A stretch of 7,035 nucleotides of DNA, taken from positions 9,827 to 16,861 of the forward strand of contig JACOZA010000040.1 in NCBI GenBank assembly GCA_016181565.1, read 5' to 3'. Made by a program: the position numbers and the translations under genes. The notes below the pieces were generated by a model. That model searched no databases and was not told the DNA's origin. It saw only the letters and a list, made by a program, of their open reading frames with translations. Shown piece by piece: positions 6,188 through 7,035 of the stretch. The stretch is from Candidatus Sungiibacteriota bacterium. Its GTDB lineage: Bacteria > Patescibacteriota > Minisyncoccia > Sungbacterales > JACQCQ01. Numbering within the stretch: the first letter of the stretch is position 1; each line of letters opens with the position of its first letter.

Positions 6188-6472
6188 ATGGTTGACTACC
6201 CCAGACTCTCTAAAGGCCTGCGCCGGCATATTCGGCAAGAAAAGGCGGCTATTCGCCGCCAATTTAACGATTCTCCCGAAGCGCAAGAAAAGATTAAAGC
6301 CCTGATCGAAAAATTTTTTAAACCCACTGAACCCGTACAGGTCCAACCCATAATTGAGAAACCAAAGGTCGAACCCAAACCCAAGCTTTCCACTAAAGCA
6401 GAAGCGCCAATCAAAAAAGAAATCAAGCATGTTAAAAAATCACAACCACGATCTCGTAAAACAGCTAAGTGA
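6188..6472 (+). CDS. Small basic protein with helical N-terminus and Lys/Pro-rich tail (hypothetical)
   Basis: A 94-residue protein of no assigned function. The N-terminal half (about 7-45: LSKGLRRHIRQEKAAIRRQF, then SPEAQEKIKALIEKFF) is highly charged and predicted helical. From memory it resembles short hypotheticals in Parcubacteria-like genomes, but I cannot verify that here. The second half (about 46-94) is low complexity, with repeated Pro, Lys and Glu (EKPKVEPKPK) and a strongly basic end, KSQPRSRKTAK. It has no signal peptide or membrane segment. A nucleic-acid or ribosome association would fit the charge but is speculation. Its promoter lies just upstream, and its 3' end overlaps the next gene by 44 nt in another frame. 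It ends with TGA, which argues that TGA is a normal stop in this genome. Confidence 0.6.
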   Translation: MVDYPRLSKGLRRHIRQEKAAIRRQFNDSPEAQEKIKALIEKFFKPTEPVQVQPIIEKPKVEPKPKLSTKAEAPIKKEIKHVKKSQPRSRKTAK

Positions 6473-6635
6473 AGATTCCTCGTCCCTTTATCGTTACGAC
6501 GAATACATTAAGAACGCCAAGGGCTGCGACCATTGCGTCAATCTCTGGAAAAAGTTGAGAGAACTGGATGAGGAGAGAGTAAAAATGCTCGCCGAAGAAA
6601 TCACGCGCCACGCGAAGGAAAACCGGTTCAACTAA
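6429..6635 (+). CDS. Small CxxC protein, hypothetical
   Basis: From ATG 6429 the product is 68 residues, beginning MLKNHNHDLVKQLSEDSSSL. It has a single Cys pair, CDHC (33-36), flanked by helix-forming segments. These include ELDEERVKMLAEEITRH (45-61), whose Glu/His spacing is mildly reminiscent of ferritin-like helices. His5, His7 and the C-D-H-C unit could bind a metal. I do not recognise a characterised family, though similar short proteins occur in CPR genomes as far as I recall. A longer frame from 6354 exists but would run out of frame through most of the preceding gene's Pro/Lys tail, so 6429 is preferred. The 44-nt overlap with the previous gene suggests translational coupling. Confidence 0.6.
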   Translation: MLKNHNHDLVKQLSEDSSSLYRYDEYIKNAKGCDHCVNLWKKLRELDEERVKMLAEEITRHAKENRFN

Positions 6636-6653
6636 ATAATTCCCCCAAAGTTT

Positions 6654-6740
6654 TTTCTACGTACTTTTAATACGCTATAGCGTATTAACAGTACATCTCA
6701 ATTGTTTTTATATTGAGTAAATAAACAAGATACGTAGAAA
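6654..6740. repeat. Outer inverted repeat enclosing an AT-rich nested-palindrome region
   Basis: TTTCTACGTA (6654-6663) is exactly repeated in inverse as TACGTAGAAA (6731-6740), with 67 bp between the arms. Inside lie the 34-bp palindrome and a smaller 6-bp pair, CTCAAT (6697-6702) / ATTGAG (6712-6717). The enclosed DNA has no coding frame of note. The arms could be ends of a small non-coding element or protein-binding half-sites, or simply chance in AT-rich DNA. Confidence 0.5.
6661..6694. repeat. 34-bp near-perfect palindrome (22-bp perfect core)
   Basis: The core 6667-6688 is a perfect palindrome with half-site TTAATACGCTA. Including flanks, 17-bp arms (6661-6677 and 6678-6694) pair with one mismatch (6666/6689), and GTAC stands at both ends. 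With no spacer it suits a dimeric or tetrameric DNA-binding protein better than an RNA hairpin. The centre ACGCTATAGCGT resembles, from memory, operator palindromes of antitoxin/XRE-type autoregulators. A TTAACA box (6685-6690) and TATATT (6709-6714) 18 bp apart form a possible rightward promoter touching it, but no rightward gene follows. Confidence 0.7.
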
Positions 6741-6776
6741 GTAATAAAAGAAATAGCCGACGGACATCGTCGGCTA
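6738..6776 (-). terminator. Rho-independent terminator of the right-hand minus-strand gene
   Basis: A perfect 9-bp stem, TAGCCGACG (6754-6762) with CGTCGGCTA (6768-6776) around a 5-nt loop, is followed on the minus strand by a T-rich tract (6753 downwards, TTTCTTTTATTAC). It lies 39 nt beyond the stop of the minus-strand gene, in the right orientation. On the plus strand no T-run follows, so it probably acts only leftward. Confidence 0.78.
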
Positions 6777-6815
6777 CCTGCGAGCGTTTCGGGCTGCTCG
6801 CCTCACCCTTGATGG

Positions 6816-7035
6816 CTAACGGAGCGGAGCCGCCATCGCCACTTCCAGTCCGCGACGGATTTCGGCGAAGCGCTTGTCCTTCAACCACGAGCGGGTCTGC
6901 TTGAGGTCGGTGATGGCCTTACCCACCGCCGTCTCGAGATGCCGGATGCGCCGCTCGAGCATGCACGCATGCGAACCGATATCCCACCCCTCGACCATGC
7001 GTTCGCCGTGGATCTGATAATTGTCCCAGAGCCAC
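6816..7035 (-). CDS. Unrecognised GC-rich gene, C-terminal 72 residues (partial at window edge)
   Basis: The minus-strand frame is open from the window edge (first full codon 7034-7032, TGG) to TAG at 6818-6816. The first visible residues are WLWDNYQIHGERMVEGWDIG. The rest is mostly charged helix (ERRIRHLETAVGKAITDLKQ, then LKDKRFAEIRRGLEVAMAAP). An ATG at 6998 exists, but the frame extends past it without a stop, so the real start is probably outside. I recognise no family, no membrane segment and no motif. GC is about 63% over 6821-7035 by hand count, with strongly G/C-biased third positions, clearly unlike the other genes here. The matching terminator downstream supports it being a real gene. 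Horizontal acquisition or an assembly join would both explain the composition. Confidence 0.55.
   Translation of the reverse strand, partial: WLWDNYQIHGERMVEGWDIGSHACMLERRIRHLETAVGKAITDLKQTRSWLKDKRFAEIRRGLEVAMAAPLR

Noticed and set aside
6780..6801. Second hairpin GCGAGC / GCTCGC just after the minus-strand gene stop
   Set aside because: Only a 6-bp stem with a 10-nt loop and no T-tract. The adjacent 9-bp stem with a T-rich tail is the better terminator.
6814..6830. GGCTAAC as a possible integron attC-type core
   Set aside because: It does not fit the RYYYAAC consensus, has no paired core at the right distance, and overlaps the stop codon of the minus-strand gene.

Overview
The window looks like a stretch of bacterial chromosome, most likely from a Candidate Phyla Radiation (Patescibacteria, Parcubacteria-like) genome. 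I base this on the mix of genes rather than on any single marker. There is a Mur ligase of the MurE type without the usual N-terminal UDP-binding domain, placed directly after a FemAB-type peptidoglycan transferase. A divergent archease-like protein and a divergent PHP phosphoesterase follow. Two very small proteins resemble hypotheticals I associate with that group. Genes are tightly packed, mostly lack Shine-Dalgarno sequences, and several promoters sit so close to the ATG that the mRNAs would be leaderless or nearly so. This assignment is inference.

Layout: positions 1-1332 (minus) hold the first 444 codons of uvrB, which runs off the left edge. A 93-bp divergent intergenic region (1333-1425) carries the uvrB promoter on one strand and a weaker promoter for the rightward genes on the other. 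Rightward genes follow: a Nudix hydrolase broken by an in-frame TGA (1426-1833), ruvA (1846-2427), a 110-bp gap with a strong hairpin, a FemAB-like transferase (2538-3401), a short MurE-like ligase (3409-4737), an archease-like protein (4742-5158) and a PHP phosphoesterase (5161-6087). A second 100-bp gap with a large imperfect hairpin and a promoter leads to two small overlapping genes (6188-6472 and 6429-6635).

From 6636 the character changes. A roughly 115-bp AT-rich spacer holds nested inverted repeats, including a near-perfect 34-bp palindrome. Next comes a Rho-independent terminator facing left, then the 3' end of an unrecognised GC-rich gene (about 63% GC by hand count) on the minus strand that runs off the right edge. 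This looks like a boundary between two genomic neighbourhoods.

Functionally the window combines DNA repair and recombination (UvrB, RuvA, possibly nucleotide sanitation by the Nudix protein), cell-wall assembly (FemAB-like plus Mur ligase, 7 bp apart) and possible RNA metabolism (archease-like, PHP). The most interesting points are the substituted active-site motifs in the archease and PHP proteins, the truncated Mur ligase, the TGA-interrupted Nudix gene, and the nested palindromes at the right-hand boundary. I found no CRISPR array, transposase, tRNA or rRNA gene.
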